From assembly GCA_001303025.1 (NCBI GenBank), contig LJNK01000025.1, positions 1 through 55,523 of the forward strand: a stretch of 55,523 nt of DNA, given 5' to 3'. The notes beneath the pieces were generated by a model, which did no database searches, had not been told where the DNA came from, and saw nothing but the letters and a program-made list of their open reading frames with translations. The DNA is from Deltaproteobacteria bacterium SG8_13. GTDB taxonomy: Bacteria; Desulfobacterota; Desulfobacteria; Desulfobacterales; SG8-13. Position numbers and translations under genes: made by a program. Below are positions 27,089-36,237 of this stretch, one piece after another (position 1 is the first letter of the stretch; each line of letters opens with the position of its first letter).

Positions 27089-28423
27089 ATGAAATCCAGG
27101 CATTTACCCGCACCCCGGTGGCGGCAAAATCAGGATCTTTTCAAGCGAAACCAGCGTCGCAAACGGCAGCTGAAACGATTGCCTTTTTACATCCTCATTC
27201 CGGGCATTTTCTTCGGCACCCTGGTGTTCTATTGGTTATCCGGTTCCCCTCCGGCTGAGATGCCCGGCCGACCGACAGCCAATCCGCCTGCTGACAACGC
27301 TCGAATGCACATCTGGCCCGAGGACTTCTCCCGCGATGATCTTGCTGGTTTGCTGCAAAATTCATTTACCAGCTCCCGTAATTTTTCCGCCCGCGTGACG
27401 TTCGAAAAAAATGGGACCAGTTTCGACATCCAGACGACGATCGATGAAAATCTGCAGAAATATGTTACACGCCTGCTCGGCTGGTCTCGCACCCACCAGG
27501 CTGCGGTGGTGGTGATAAACCCTTACGATGGCCGGATTTTATCGATGTCCAGCCGCGACAGGCAGACAAAAGGGACCAACTTGTGTGTTCGGGCAGATTT
27601 TCCGGCAGCCAGCCTTTTCAAGATTGTATCGGCGTCTGCAGCACTAGAGGCGGCCGGCTACACCCCGGACCAGTCACTGCATTACACCGGAAGCCGGTAT
27701 ACACTCTACCGGTATCAGCTGAAAACAGCCGAAGGACGTTACAGCGTGCGGACCACCCTGCGAAAGGCGTTTGCGGTCTCCAACAATGCCGTGTTCGGTA
27801 AAATCGGCATGTACGACCTGGGGCCCGCCGTCCTTGCGGATTATGCGGATCGGTTTCGCTTCAATCGACCGATTCCTTTTGACCTGCCCGTGACGGCAAG
27901 CACCTTCGTGGTTCCTGAAAACGATTTCGGACTGGCAGAAGTGTCTTCCGGCTTTAACAAAAAGACGCTGGTGTCGCCGTTGCACGCGGCGCTGATCGTA
28001 TCTGCCGTGGTCAACAACGGCCGGATGGCGAGCCCCTGGTTGGTTTCGACCATTGCCGATCGCGACAAGCGCCTTTTGTACCGCGCCCGGCCCGGTGCGT
28101 TGACCAGGCCGATTGATCGGGATACGGCACGGGAGTTGAAGCTGATGATGCAGGACGGTGTCCGCTATGGAACCACGCGCACGGCATTTAGAGAATTCAG
28201 GCAGTCGAAGAAGTTTGAGGCGGTACATTTCGGCTCCAAAACCGGAACGATCAATGATCGAGGCGATCGTTTCAAATACGACTGGATCGCCGCCTTCGCC
28301 CTGACGCCAAAACCATCCGAGAGCATCTGCGTCGCAGTTCTGGCGGTGCACGGCAAATTGCTGGGTACACGGGCCGTTGAGATGGCAGGCGCCGTTATCC
28401 GATACCACCTCTCCTCGCTGTAG
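27089..28423 (+). CDS. Penicillin-binding transpeptidase-domain protein
   Basis: A 444-residue class-B-like transpeptidase with a single N-terminal membrane helix (about 31-50) and no transglycosylase domain. The active-site motifs are complete: S175-L-F-K178 (SxxK), S231-N-N (SxN) and K384-T-G (KTG). The domain before 110 is short, so this lacks the usual long dimerisation region of PBP2/PBP3 and resembles the small PBPs found in several delta-proteobacterial genomes. It is predicted to cross-link peptidoglycan in the periplasm. ATG 27089 is preferred; the open frame reaches a TTG at 27020 without a ribosome site. The first 30 residues are strongly basic and cytoplasmic. It is divergent from pal. 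Confidence 0.85.
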   Translation: MKSRHLPAPRWRQNQDLFKRNQRRKRQLKRLPFYILIPGIFFGTLVFYWLSGSPPAEMPGRPTANPPADNARMHIWPEDFSRDDLAGLLQNSFTSSRNFSARVTFEKNGTSFDIQTTIDENLQKYVTRLLGWSRTHQAAVVVINPYDGRILSMSSRDRQTKGTNLCVRADFPAASLFKIVSASAALEAAGYTPDQSLHYTGSRYTLYRYQLKTAEGRYSVRTTLRKAFAVSNNAVFGKIGMYDLGPAVLADYADRFRFNRPIPFDLPVTASTFVVPENDFGLAEVSSGFNKKTLVSPLHAALIVSAVVNNGRMASPWLVSTIADRDKRLLYRARPGALTRPIDRDTARELKLMMQDGVRYGTTRTAFREFRQSKKFEAVHFGSKTGTINDRGDRFKYDWIAAFALTPKPSESICVAVLAVHGKLLGTRAVEMAGAVIRYHLSSL

Positions 28424-28857
28424 CGGGGTTTTATCCGGAAATCCGGCGAAGCGATCCCGTCCCGGCAGAGCCCGCCATCGCTGTGACCGCAGTTTGACAT
28501 CCGTTGCTGCCGGTAGTAACGATAAACGGTCGAAACTTCTCGGCACCCTTTGGCCGCCAAACCTCTGGCGGTTTGCGAAAACATCGGAACCCATCGAACG
28601 CAGTCCCTGATGGCAGCTTCGGACGGGTTATCCTCGATGGGCGACAGACGGCGGTATTGGTATCCGACTGAATCGGTCCGGAACCGGTCGATGCACAGCG
28701 GAAACGCGCAGCCGATGCAAGGGCTGCCCGCCGCCGGTCTCTTTCTTGCCGGGCCGGCAGTTTTTAGCAGGCGAAATGATTTCAAATGATGAAAAGCCGT
28801 TTACAACTTATTCGGGTCGGCAAGGGGCCGTTCGTCCGACCTGCCGTCAGGTAGAGC
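28424..28857. other. Intergenic region upstream of a PilZ gene
   Basis: This 434-base stretch has a long minus-strand open frame that continues into the antisense of the transpeptidase gene. I treat it as a shadow, since it has only a TTG start and no ribosome site. The AT-richer end near 28780-28820 probably carries the PilZ promoter. Otherwise I see nothing. Confidence 0.35.
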
Positions 28858-29514
28858 GTGGCATCGAATAAAAGGGAAAACAGAAGGAAGCGTCGTTTCT
28901 ACTACGAAACAGCCGTCGCCCTGGAGAGCATCGGAGGTGGCGTTACCTCTGTTGCCAGGATGTTCAATGTGAGCGAGGGCGGCGTCTACTTTGAGTCCGA
29001 CACCCGGATTCCGGATGGCAGGCAGATATATATATGGATTGCCAATTCACCGTTCGCCCGGGACCCGGGGGTGTATGAAAGCCAGCGGGTAAAGGTGGTG
29101 TGGCACAGTGCTCTGAAGGATTCAATTTACGCATACGGATATGGCGTGAAGCGATTGGACCCGGTAGGAACTTTTGCGGAAAGCCTGGTGATGTCCCGCT
29201 TTGATATGCCCCGGCCGCGGGTCGGGCGACTCCGGCCGCTGAAAGATTCCCGCCGGCACCGGCGCAAACCGCTATCCACGTCCGTCTTTTTCGGATCCCA
29301 AAACGGTCATTTTAAAGGATTGATTCGAAATATCAGCCGCAGCGGCCTGTTTATCGAAACCCGGCGGCATTTTGAAGTCGGGCGTTCGATCCGGATCGTT
29401 ATCCCCGATAGTCGATTCAATCAATACCTGTCGATCACTGCCCGGGTCGTCCGTTCAAACCGGCAAGGGATTGGCTTGAAGATCACACGGGTCATCAAGC
29501 GCTCCGTTCCCTGA
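28858..29514 (+). CDS. Tandem PilZ-domain protein
   Basis: A 218-residue protein made of two PilZ-like domains. The first (1-105) has a RENRRKRR stretch and NVSEGGVYFES (the NxSxxG motif). The second (125-218) has SRRHRRKPLS and NISRSGLFIET. Both motif pairs match the c-di-GMP-binding RxxxR and D/NxSxxG signatures, so both domains could bind ligand. No YcgR-N domain, membrane helix or enzyme domain is fused. Start is GTG 28858, with an AGG element eight bases upstream. It may report the c-di-GMP level set by enzymes such as the GAF-GGDEF protein at 17241. Target unknown. Confidence 0.85.
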   Translation: MASNKRENRRKRRFYYETAVALESIGGGVTSVARMFNVSEGGVYFESDTRIPDGRQIYIWIANSPFARDPGVYESQRVKVVWHSALKDSIYAYGYGVKRLDPVGTFAESLVMSRFDMPRPRVGRLRPLKDSRRHRRKPLSTSVFFGSQNGHFKGLIRNISRSGLFIETRRHFEVGRSIRIVIPDSRFNQYLSITARVVRSNRQGIGLKITRVIKRSVP

Positions 29515-29587
29515 TATCCATCCGTGACGGTTATGCGCGAATCCGACTTTTTCGCCTTTTGCGACCGGCATCGCGTGAATCTTCCGG

Positions 29588-29917
29588 TTACACCAGACTG
29601 CACGTATCATTGGATTCGTCGGATTTTCGATAGTCGTATTCGTTTGTACTGACGTATCGATGACATTCCGTGCAGTAGAAATAGTTCGGGTAGCTGTTGC
29701 AACCGCAACGGATGCAGCGACGGCCCTGGTCGGGTTTTTTTTTGGGTCGAACCCTTTTTTCACCTTTTTGCACAAGGCGGTACTTTTTACGTTCCTTGGC
29801 AAGTTCCCGGTTCCGCCTTTCGTCGCGGCATGCGATCCGGTCACAATAGGCGCGGGTTGACTGTTTGGGCGGCACATGAAACACACCGCCGCAAATACGG
29901 CATACTCTCTTTAACAT
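29588..29917 (-). CDS. Small double zinc-ribbon-like protein
   Basis: A 109-residue protein with two Cys-rich knuckles joined by a basic linker. The N-terminal part has CRICGG followed by YCDRIACRDE, as in small zinc-ribbon or C4 finger proteins. The C-terminal part has RCIRCGC followed 9-12 residues later by YCTECH. The linker (about 35-65) is rich in Arg, Lys and Glu. This arrangement suggests two structural zinc sites and nucleic-acid binding, but I do not recognise a named family. It converges with the PilZ gene. AGGAA just before the ATG at 29917 supports the start. Confidence 0.65.
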   Translation of the reverse strand: MLKRVCRICGGVFHVPPKQSTRAYCDRIACRDERRNRELAKERKKYRLVQKGEKRVRPKKKPDQGRRCIRCGCNSYPNYFYCTECHRYVSTNEYDYRKSDESNDTCSLV

Positions 29918-30235
29918 TTCCTGTCACCATCACTGCCAACGGAAGGCCAGTGTCATCGGCGAAGTCGCGTCCGGCCGGTTCAGTCGTCGTTGACCGACGG
30001 ATGAGCGGGATTCACCCAATCTGTGAGAGCGGGGAATGCAACAAACAGCTATGCCGGGGTAGGGTTCAGGCGGGTTCGGGCGGATGTTCCGGTGTTGTGT
30101 AACACCTTCTTGTGTTCATCGCAAATTTCAAAATAATCATATCGGAAAAATATGCAATTGAATCTATCAAAAAAAACCGGCTCCTGCATCGCTTGTCATC
30201 AGCCGGGGTATTTCCTTTGTTAGGAAGAGCTGCGG
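29918..30235. other. Intergenic region with a small hairpin
   Basis: About 318 bases separate divergent genes. A perfect 6-bp hairpin (GGTGTT, loop GTGT, AACACC, 30091-30106) is followed by a pyrimidine-rich run. The AT-rich stretch 30110-30180 likely holds the promoter of the NUDIX gene. Confidence 0.35.
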
Positions 30236-31141
30236 ATGAATGACCAACATCCGGAAGCGGCCGTCCCGGAGCCAGCTGCAACGGTCGTGCTGGCGCGGGA
30301 TCAAGAAAAAGGGCTGCAGGTGCTGCTGCTGAAAAGAAGCGCCAAAAGCCGCTTCATGGGAGGCAACTACGTTTTTCCGGGCGGTCGGGTGGAAACGGCA
30401 GATTATAACGTCGATTTGTGGCAACCCCACTTGGATTTGCAGCCGGACGTGATTTCGCGCAGGCACGGTGGCGACTTGACCGGCGACGAAGCACTGGCAA
30501 ATGCCATTGCAGCGATCCGGGAAACCTTCGAGGAGGCCGGGGTGCTGCTCGCCTGTCGGCACAATCCATACGCTGATGAACTGCAGACGGTTTGGGACAG
30601 GCGTCTTGCCGGTGAACTGTCCCCGGATTGGCTTCAAAAACTTCTGCGGAGAGGGCAGTGGATCCTTCAGCCCTCACGGCTGTTCAGCTGGTCCCGCTGG
30701 ATTACCCCCGAGAAGATGCGCTATCGCTATGACACGCGGTTTTTCGTGGCTCGGATGCCGGAAGATCAGGTTTGTCTGCCGGACATGCAGGAAACGGTGC
30801 ATTCGATGTGGATCAGTCCTGGTGAGGCGCTCTGGAATAACCTGGCCGGGAAGATCCCACTGAGCCCACCGACTCTGGTAACGCTGCATGAAATGCTGCC
30901 CTGCGCCCGTTTGCAGAACCTCGAGGATGCCGCCACCAAGCGCCGGTGCAGCATGCCCCTGAAGCCGCGCCTGATATCAGATGGTAAGGAAAAGATCATA
31001 CTGGAACCCTGGGATCCGGAGTATCATCGATCGCAGGTTCGAATCGACGTTTCAGCCTTGCGCCTGAAAATCGCGTCGGTCGGAAAATCATTTTCGAGGC
31101 TCTGGTTTTCGGATGGAGTCTGGATACCGATAGCTGGTTGA
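30236..31141 (+). CDS. NUDIX hydrolase (NUDT19-like)
   Basis: A 301-residue NUDIX protein of the long type. The core starts with AATVVLARD and FPGGRVE near 40-50. The Nudix box is split by an insertion and ends in IRETFEEAGV near 98-107, retaining the REx2EExG metal-binding core. The insertion between the FPGG strand and the box and the C-terminal extension resemble the NUDT19/acyl-CoA-type subfamily, which cleaves CoA derivatives. That link is inference. The ATG has AGGAAGAG upstream. The glutaredoxin-thioredoxin reductase gene follows by 76 bases on the same strand. Confidence 0.85.
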   Translation: MNDQHPEAAVPEPAATVVLARDQEKGLQVLLLKRSAKSRFMGGNYVFPGGRVETADYNVDLWQPHLDLQPDVISRRHGGDLTGDEALANAIAAIRETFEEAGVLLACRHNPYADELQTVWDRRLAGELSPDWLQKLLRRGQWILQPSRLFSWSRWITPEKMRYRYDTRFFVARMPEDQVCLPDMQETVHSMWISPGEALWNNLAGKIPLSPPTLVTLHEMLPCARLQNLEDAATKRRCSMPLKPRLISDGKEKIILEPWDPEYHRSQVRIDVSALRLKIASVGKSFSRLWFSDGVWIPIAG

Positions 31142-31217
31142 AAGATACCGGCGAGCGCAGCGACTGACGGCACGGGCATGAATCGATCCCCGGCCATGGA
31201 AAACCAAGGAGTAAAAG

Positions 31218-32459
31218 ATGACCGAACCTGACATCACTGTATACGGTGCCCATTGGTGCCCGGATTGTCGTCGCAGCAAGCAGTTTCTCGGAGAACACCA
31301 GATTTCCTACAAATGGGTGGATATCGAAGAGGATGCGGCCGCTGAAAAGTTTGTTATGGATAAAAACGATGGCAGGCGGATCATTCCGACGATCCTGTTC
31401 TCCGATGGATCGTTTTTGGCTGAACCGTCTAATGCGGAACTGGCACGCAAGCTCCAGCTGAAGACCAAAGCCAGTCGAAGCCACTACGATCTGATTGTTA
31501 TCGGGGGCGGGCCGGCCGGATTGACGGCTGCCGTTTATACCGCCCGGGAGGCGATTGATACACTGGTGATCGAGCGGGCGGCGTTTGGCGGACAGGCAGC
31601 CGGAACGGAGAAACTGGACAACATGCCGGGATTTCCGCAAGGAGTAGCGGGGCTCGAATTTTCCCAGCGGCTGCGGCAACAAGCCGAGCGGTTTGGTGTG
31701 GAGTTGCTGCAGGCCCAGGAGGTTGCGGGAATTCACCGGGGTGAAAATTATCTGGTCGCAACCACCGCAGACCAAAGCCGCTACAGCGCATGCGCGATGT
31801 TAATTACCACCGGAAGCCGATACAAAAGGCTGAATGTGCCGGGCGAATCCGAATATCTCGGGGCGGGCGTTCATTTTTGCGCAACCTGTGACGGCCCGTT
31901 CTACAAGGGGAAGCGGGTGGTGGTGGTCGGCGGGGGGAACAGCGCCGCAGAGGAAAGTTTGCTGCTGACCAAGTTCGCCGATCACGTAACGATCCTGGTA
32001 CGCAGCAGCGCATTCAAGGCATCGCAGATCATTGAGCAAAAGGTACTCGAGCACCCCCGGATCGATGTTCGCTGGCAAACCGAAGTCCGGGAGTTCATCG
32101 GAGAGAAGTCGAAACTCAACCGGATCCGGGCTCGCAACAACCGCACCGGCAGCGAAGAGGATCTGGTAACCGATGGCGCTTTTATATTCATCGGCCTGAC
32201 GCCCAACAGCAAATTTCTGGAGGGCAGCGGAGTTGTGCTGGATCGCTGGGGATTCATCGTAACCGGTCACGGCCTGCGGCATCTGGAAGGCAGAATCGAG
32301 AATTCGGCGGGCCGCGAACCGATGCTGCTGGAAACCAGTTTGCCCGGCGTGTTCGCCGCCGGGGACATCCGCGACACCAGCACCAAACAGGTGGTCAGCG
32401 CTGCCGGCGAGGGCAGCGCGGCGGCATTGATGATCCGGGAGTACTTGAAGACAGTGTAA
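31218..32459 (+). CDS. Glutaredoxin-thioredoxin reductase fusion
   Basis: A 413-residue two-domain redox enzyme. Residues 1-80 form a glutaredoxin-like domain with a CPDC active site (C14, C17) and the cis-Pro region RRIIPTILF. Residues 88-413 form a low-Mr thioredoxin reductase: FAD-binding GGGPAG near 97, the redox disulphide C221-A-T-C224, NADPH-binding VVVGGGNSAAE near 236, and the C-terminal FAD motif GVFAAGDIRD. The fused glutaredoxin can receive electrons directly from the reductase, so the enzyme may reduce a low-molecular-weight disulphide or a protein. AGGAG precedes the ATG. It lies 1.7 kb upstream of the biosynthetic cluster at 34204-41785, with other genes on the opposite strand between. 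Confidence 0.92.
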   Translation: MTEPDITVYGAHWCPDCRRSKQFLGEHQISYKWVDIEEDAAAEKFVMDKNDGRRIIPTILFSDGSFLAEPSNAELARKLQLKTKASRSHYDLIVIGGGPAGLTAAVYTAREAIDTLVIERAAFGGQAAGTEKLDNMPGFPQGVAGLEFSQRLRQQAERFGVELLQAQEVAGIHRGENYLVATTADQSRYSACAMLITTGSRYKRLNVPGESEYLGAGVHFCATCDGPFYKGKRVVVVGGGNSAAEESLLLTKFADHVTILVRSSAFKASQIIEQKVLEHPRIDVRWQTEVREFIGEKSKLNRIRARNNRTGSEEDLVTDGAFIFIGLTPNSKFLEGSGVVLDRWGFIVTGHGLRHLEGRIENSAGREPMLLETSLPGVFAAGDIRDTSTKQVVSAAGEGSAAALMIREYLKTV

Positions 32460-32639
32460 AACCTTTCTCCTGCTTGCGGTTACGGTCCATTGCTGCGTTG
32501 TGACTTGGCGTGAAATGCTCTCCTGCCATCAGTACAGGCTTGTATACAAGCCGTTTTTGCCACCCCACGTCTTGCCCTGAACCCTGATCCACAATTTCCG
32601 GGAAAGGTTTTTATAAATACCGCGGCTTTGTCTCGAGCC

Positions 32640-33086
32640 TTATTCTTTTTTGTCCTTGACCGTCTCCGGCAGTCTCAGAGTTCGAAGAAACTGTTGGAGA
32701 AATCGATGAAGCACATAGGGGATATCGTGCTCGTCATGAATCTGCCGATTGCTGAAGCTGTCGGACACGCTTTCCAGAATATTGCCCACTTGATTAAAAA
32801 ATAAGGAGTAAATCGGTTCGCTTTCGTTGGCGTGGTGGTTGAGAAAATCGATTCTACCCAGTGGTGTATTGTCAGCTTTGAACAAAACTCCGAAACGGAC
32901 AAGAATCGAAGTATCCATGACGATCAGTTCCATAACGGCCTCATCGGCATGCTGCACTCTTATCTCCTGCAACCGCTGCTGTGAAATGACCAACTCGCAG
33001 AGTTTGCAAAATTGGATGAACTTGATCTTATACTGACGGTACTCGTCAGTGATCGTTCTGATTTTCTCCGTTTCGGCCCGACTCAT
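32640..33086 (-). CDS. Hypothetical protein, helical
   Basis: A 148-residue protein with a strong ribosome site (GGAGGGAG) ahead of its ATG at 33086. It is mostly helical at the ends, with a central strand-rich stretch (VMELIVMDTSILVRFGVLF) and no signal peptide or membrane helix. Two Cys occur at CKLC near residue 28. I do not recognise a family. It stands alone between the reductase gene and the PHP gene. Confidence 0.65.
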   Translation of the reverse strand: MSRAETEKIRTITDEYRQYKIKFIQFCKLCELVISQQRLQEIRVQHADEAVMELIVMDTSILVRFGVLFKADNTPLGRIDFLNHHANESEPIYSLFFNQVGNILESVSDSFSNRQIHDEHDIPYVLHRFLQQFLRTLRLPETVKDKKE

Positions 33087-33219
33087 AACTCCCTCCTTTC
33101 ACAGCAGCAAAGTATACCAGATTGCTTCCGCCGCGGCAACCGGCGGCGACCTCTGCCACTGCGAAGAAGCACCCTTGAATCCACACCACTCGGCGCAGCT
33201 CTTCGGCAGGTCATATGCT

Positions 33220-34062
33220 TCAAGGGAGTGCGTTTCGCGAGGGCGGTAGCCTTTTAGAGGGAAATCGGCAAGGAGGGATGGGTACTTGGCTGGGTCGCCG
33301 GGCTGTAAATACAGTCAAGTGGCCGATACCGGCGGACTGAAGCATTTCGGTTGCCCGTCCGAAGTGACGACCGATCTCTTCCGGCCTATGCGCATCGGAA
33401 CCGATGGTAACGGCAATGCCGGTCTGGTTCAAAGTGGCCAGGATATGTGGAGAGGGATAGGCTTCGGCTGCCGCGTGGTCGTAGCCGCTGGTGTTGACTT
33501 CGATGGCCAGATTTCGGCCCGCCGTTTTTGACAGCAGATCGGCCAGCCGGTCATCGAAAGACGGACTGAGATTTCCCCCGAATTTTTTCGGTAAATCGAG
33601 ATGACAAATGATGTCGAAGTATTCGTATCCCAGCATCATTTCCAGGTAATCGAGATATCGATGTTGAAGGTGGTCTGGATCCGGGTTTGCAGCCCCGGAA
33701 CCGTTGGGGCCGGATACGATGTCGACCTCGTCAAGCTGGTGGATGGAGCTGCCGATGACGTCGAAGGCGAAATCGGCGACGATCTGATTGAAGAGTCCGG
33801 TATGCCGTGGGTGAAATTCAATCTCCAGGCCGGCTTTGATGCCGATCCGGTCGCTGTAGTCGCGTTTGAGACGCTGGATAGCCTGGAAGTATAGGGGAAC
33901 TTCGGCCACTTCCATGGTCATGGGTCTGACGGAGTCGGTGATCGTCAAGTGATCCAGGAAACAGATTTCTTTGAATCCAAGTGCGACGGCATGACGGATG
34001 AAGGCGGCCATCGACCCCTCGGCATGGTTGCAGAGTCTGGTATGTACATGGTAGTCGTACAT
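33220..34062 (-). CDS. PHP-domain phosphoesterase (HisJ-like histidinol-phosphatase family)
   Basis: A 280-residue PHP protein. Metal-binding motifs are in order: DYHVHTRLCNHAEG at the N-terminus, FLDH near 35, E in GLEIEFHP, SSIH near 100, CHLD near 155 and GSDAH near 225. These are the ligands of the trinuclear site in PHP phosphatases of the HisK/HisJ type. It may be histidinol-phosphate phosphatase, which would complement HisHF, but related PHP proteins act on other phosphates. The gene starts at ATG 34062; the frame open to 34857 is an antisense shadow of the S51 gene. It is divergent from the S51 cluster. The last 25 residues are Pro/Arg-rich and atypical. Confidence 0.82.
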   Translation of the reverse strand: MYDYHVHTRLCNHAEGSMAAFIRHAVALGFKEICFLDHLTITDSVRPMTMEVAEVPLYFQAIQRLKRDYSDRIGIKAGLEIEFHPRHTGLFNQIVADFAFDVIGSSIHQLDEVDIVSGPNGSGAANPDPDHLQHRYLDYLEMMLGYEYFDIICHLDLPKKFGGNLSPSFDDRLADLLSKTAGRNLAIEVNTSGYDHAAAEAYPSPHILATLNQTGIAVTIGSDAHRPEEIGRHFGRATEMLQSAGIGHLTVFTARRPSQVPIPPCRFPSKRLPPSRNALP

Positions 34063-34203
34063 ATGTCGAAAAATAAAACCGCCAGGCAGGATTGCAAGCC
34101 GTCGGATACCGGCGGCTTGATTTCCCCCTGGAGGGCAATCTTGATTTAGTGGACGGGATGCCCTATTTTTTTCAAGCACTACATCCCACAACGGCTTCGG
34201 AAA

Positions 34204-34890
34204 ATGGGTTTTATCCTGCTGGAAGGCGGCGCTGAATTTGGCGGGCAGATGGCTGCTGCCGACCTTCGCGCCATGGAGTTGGCCGGAGGGCCGCAGGCCC
34301 GCTTGAGGGTGATTCCCGCTGCAGCGGCTCCCGACGATAATCACCGGCGCGCCGGGCGCAATGCAGAACGCTGGTTTCGAAAGCTCGGGGCAACCGATGC
34401 AGCCGCACTGCCGCTGGTTGATCGGCAATCGGCTCAGGATGCGATCCTGGCAAGCACCCTGCGCGAATCGCGGATGATATACATGCTGGGAGGATTCCCG
34501 CAGTACCTGGCTCAATCCCTGGCTGGAACCGCTGCCTGGGAGGCGATCTGCCAGGCCTGGAAGGCAGGCGCTGTCGTCGGTGGAAGCAGCGCCGGTGCGA
34601 TGGTGCTGTGTGATTATTACTACAACCCTGCCGATGATCGGGTGCTTCCGGGCCTTGGATTGGTGGCAGGGGCCTGTGTGCTGCCGCATCATGACACCTT
34701 CGGCCAGCATTGGGCACCGCGGATAAAACGGCTGCTGCCGGATGCGGTAATGATCGGCATCGATGAACAAACCGGCATGCTTGACGATGCGGCCTCCGGG
34801 CGCTGGCAGGTATATGGCAGGGGAACGGTAACGGTTTACCGCGAACAGCGGATCCAACGGTTTAGACCGGCGGACGCTTTTCCTTTATAG
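34204..34890 (+). CDS. Cyanophycinase-like S51-family protein
   Basis: A 228-residue protein of the peptidase S51/cyanophycinase type-1 glutamine-amidotransferase-like fold. It begins FILLEGGAEFGG, has GGFPQYLAQSL near 97, and carries the nucleophile elbow GGSSAGAMVL near 138 with the Ser in GxSxG form. A His-rich segment PHHDTFGQHW follows near 162 and may provide the catalytic His. Family members cut beta-linked Asp-Arg dipeptides or related isopeptides, and others have unknown roles. It is the first gene of the seven-gene plus-strand cluster; the next gene is a second S51-like protein 42 bases on. Confidence 0.85.
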   Translation: MGFILLEGGAEFGGQMAAADLRAMELAGGPQARLRVIPAAAAPDDNHRRAGRNAERWFRKLGATDAAALPLVDRQSAQDAILASTLRESRMIYMLGGFPQYLAQSLAGTAAWEAICQAWKAGAVVGGSSAGAMVLCDYYYNPADDRVLPGLGLVAGACVLPHHDTFGQHWAPRIKRLLPDAVMIGIDEQTGMLDDAASGRWQVYGRGTVTVYREQRIQRFRPADAFPL

Positions 34891-34932
34891 AGCACCGTTT
34901 TCGAACGATTCGAAAACCACACAAGACTCTCT

Positions 34933-36183
34933 ATGACCGACACCAAAGGAATGATCGTGTTGATGGGATCCGGTGAACTGACCGCCACGATGGTCGAAGT
35001 TCACAAGGAACTGTTGTCGAAGCTCGGCGGATCGCCGCAGGCCGTCTTCCTTGACACACCAGCCGGATTTCAGCTCAATGCCGATCAACTCTCTCAGCGG
35101 GCGGTGCAGTATTTTCAGGACCGGGTTCAACGCACCCTGGCAGTGGCGTCTTACAAATCCTGCGAAAAGGCACCTTCGTTGGAGGCAGAGAAAGCCTTTC
35201 GGCAGTTGCGTCAGGCGGACTATGTGCTCATCGGTCCCGGCAGTCCCACCTATGCGGTTCGCCAGTGGCGCAGTTCTCCGGTTCCGGACATCCTCGCCGG
35301 GCGAATTGCATCGGGCGGCTGTCTGGTGTCTGCCAGCGCCGCCGCATTGACGGTCGGCCGGTTCACGCTTCCGGTCTACGAAATCTATAAGGTCGGCCAG
35401 GACTTGCACTGGCTGGACGGCCTGGATTTGCTAGGCCGTTTCGGTCTTCCCTTGGTGGTGATTCCGCACTGGAACAATGCAGAAGGCGGAACCCATGATA
35501 CGCGCTTTTGTTACATGGGGGAATCGCGTTTCCGCATCCTCGAAGCCATGCTGCCCGAAGATGTCGGCATCTGTGGCCTGGATGAGCACACGGCTCTTCT
35601 CATTGACCTGGGAAAGCAGGAGGCTGAAATCAGGGGCATTGGACGGGTCGTGTTGCGCCGCGGTCGAAGCGAAACGGTCTTGAAAAAAGGAGACCGAGTT
35701 CCTCTGAACGTGTTTCAGGGCACCAGCATCGACGATCAGTGGTCGCCGTCGCCTTCAACTTCCCGGGGCACGGCAACTGCAGAGGACATGGAAGCTGTCC
35801 CATTCTGGGACCGGCTGCATGCCCTGGAAGAAAGATTCACTGCCGGCCTGGAGAGCGGAGATTCGAAAGAAGTCACCAACGCCTTGCTCGAGCTGGATCA
35901 CGCGATCTGGCAAGCTGGCAGGGATTCTGAAAACGAAGAGTTTATCACCCAGTCCAGGGACCTGCTGCGGGAACTGATCGTTCTTATCGGCGCGCGGCTG
36001 GAACCATCATCGCCGAATTCGGCTGATTGCCTCGCCCCCCTGGTAACCGAACTGCTCACGCTGCGGGATGATTACCGGCAAAACGGCAGGTGGCAGGAGG
36101 CGGACGAGATCCGTGACACCCTTTTTCGTGCGGGCCTCATCGTCGAGGACACCCCCGGCGGCTCACGCTGGCGGTTGAAATGA
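34933..36183 (+). CDS. S51-like protein fused to a cysteinyl-tRNA synthetase C-terminal-like region
   Basis: A 416-residue two-part protein. Residues 1-235 follow the S51/type-1 amidotransferase-like fold (IVLMGSGELTATMVEVH; GPGSPTYAVRQW; SASAAALTVGR at the nucleophile position; HWNNAEGGTHDTRF). The elbow reads SASAAA instead of GxSxG, so the Ser environment is altered. Residues 270-416 match the CysRS C-terminus: helices like its DALR/anticodon-stem region and the final ADEIRDTLFRAGLIVEDTPG with SRWRLK, which mirrors the IRDxLxxxGIxLEDTPxGTRWR end of CysRS. The CysRS catalytic domain (HIGH, KMSKS) is missing. It may bind tRNA or pair with a ligase, but function is unknown. It is gene 2 of the cluster. 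Confidence 0.82.
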   Translation: MTDTKGMIVLMGSGELTATMVEVHKELLSKLGGSPQAVFLDTPAGFQLNADQLSQRAVQYFQDRVQRTLAVASYKSCEKAPSLEAEKAFRQLRQADYVLIGPGSPTYAVRQWRSSPVPDILAGRIASGGCLVSASAAALTVGRFTLPVYEIYKVGQDLHWLDGLDLLGRFGLPLVVIPHWNNAEGGTHDTRFCYMGESRFRILEAMLPEDVGICGLDEHTALLIDLGKQEAEIRGIGRVVLRRGRSETVLKKGDRVPLNVFQGTSIDDQWSPSPSTSRGTATAEDMEAVPFWDRLHALEERFTAGLESGDSKEVTNALLELDHAIWQAGRDSENEEFITQSRDLLRELIVLIGARLEPSSPNSADCLAPLVTELLTLRDDYRQNGRWQEADEIRDTLFRAGLIVEDTPGGSRWRLK

Positions 36184-36237
36184 CCGGCTGCAATCGTGAT
36201 TGGATAGCGAACGCTGCCAGATGAAGGATGAAGCAAT

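Noticed and set aside
28165..28785. 206-codon minus-strand open frame after the transpeptidase
   Set aside because: It begins with TTG, has no ribosome site, and its second half is antisense to the transpeptidase.
34062..34857. N-terminal extension of the PHP-domain frame
   Set aside because: The extension is antisense to the S51 gene; the PHP motif DYHVHT starts right at the ATG at 34062.
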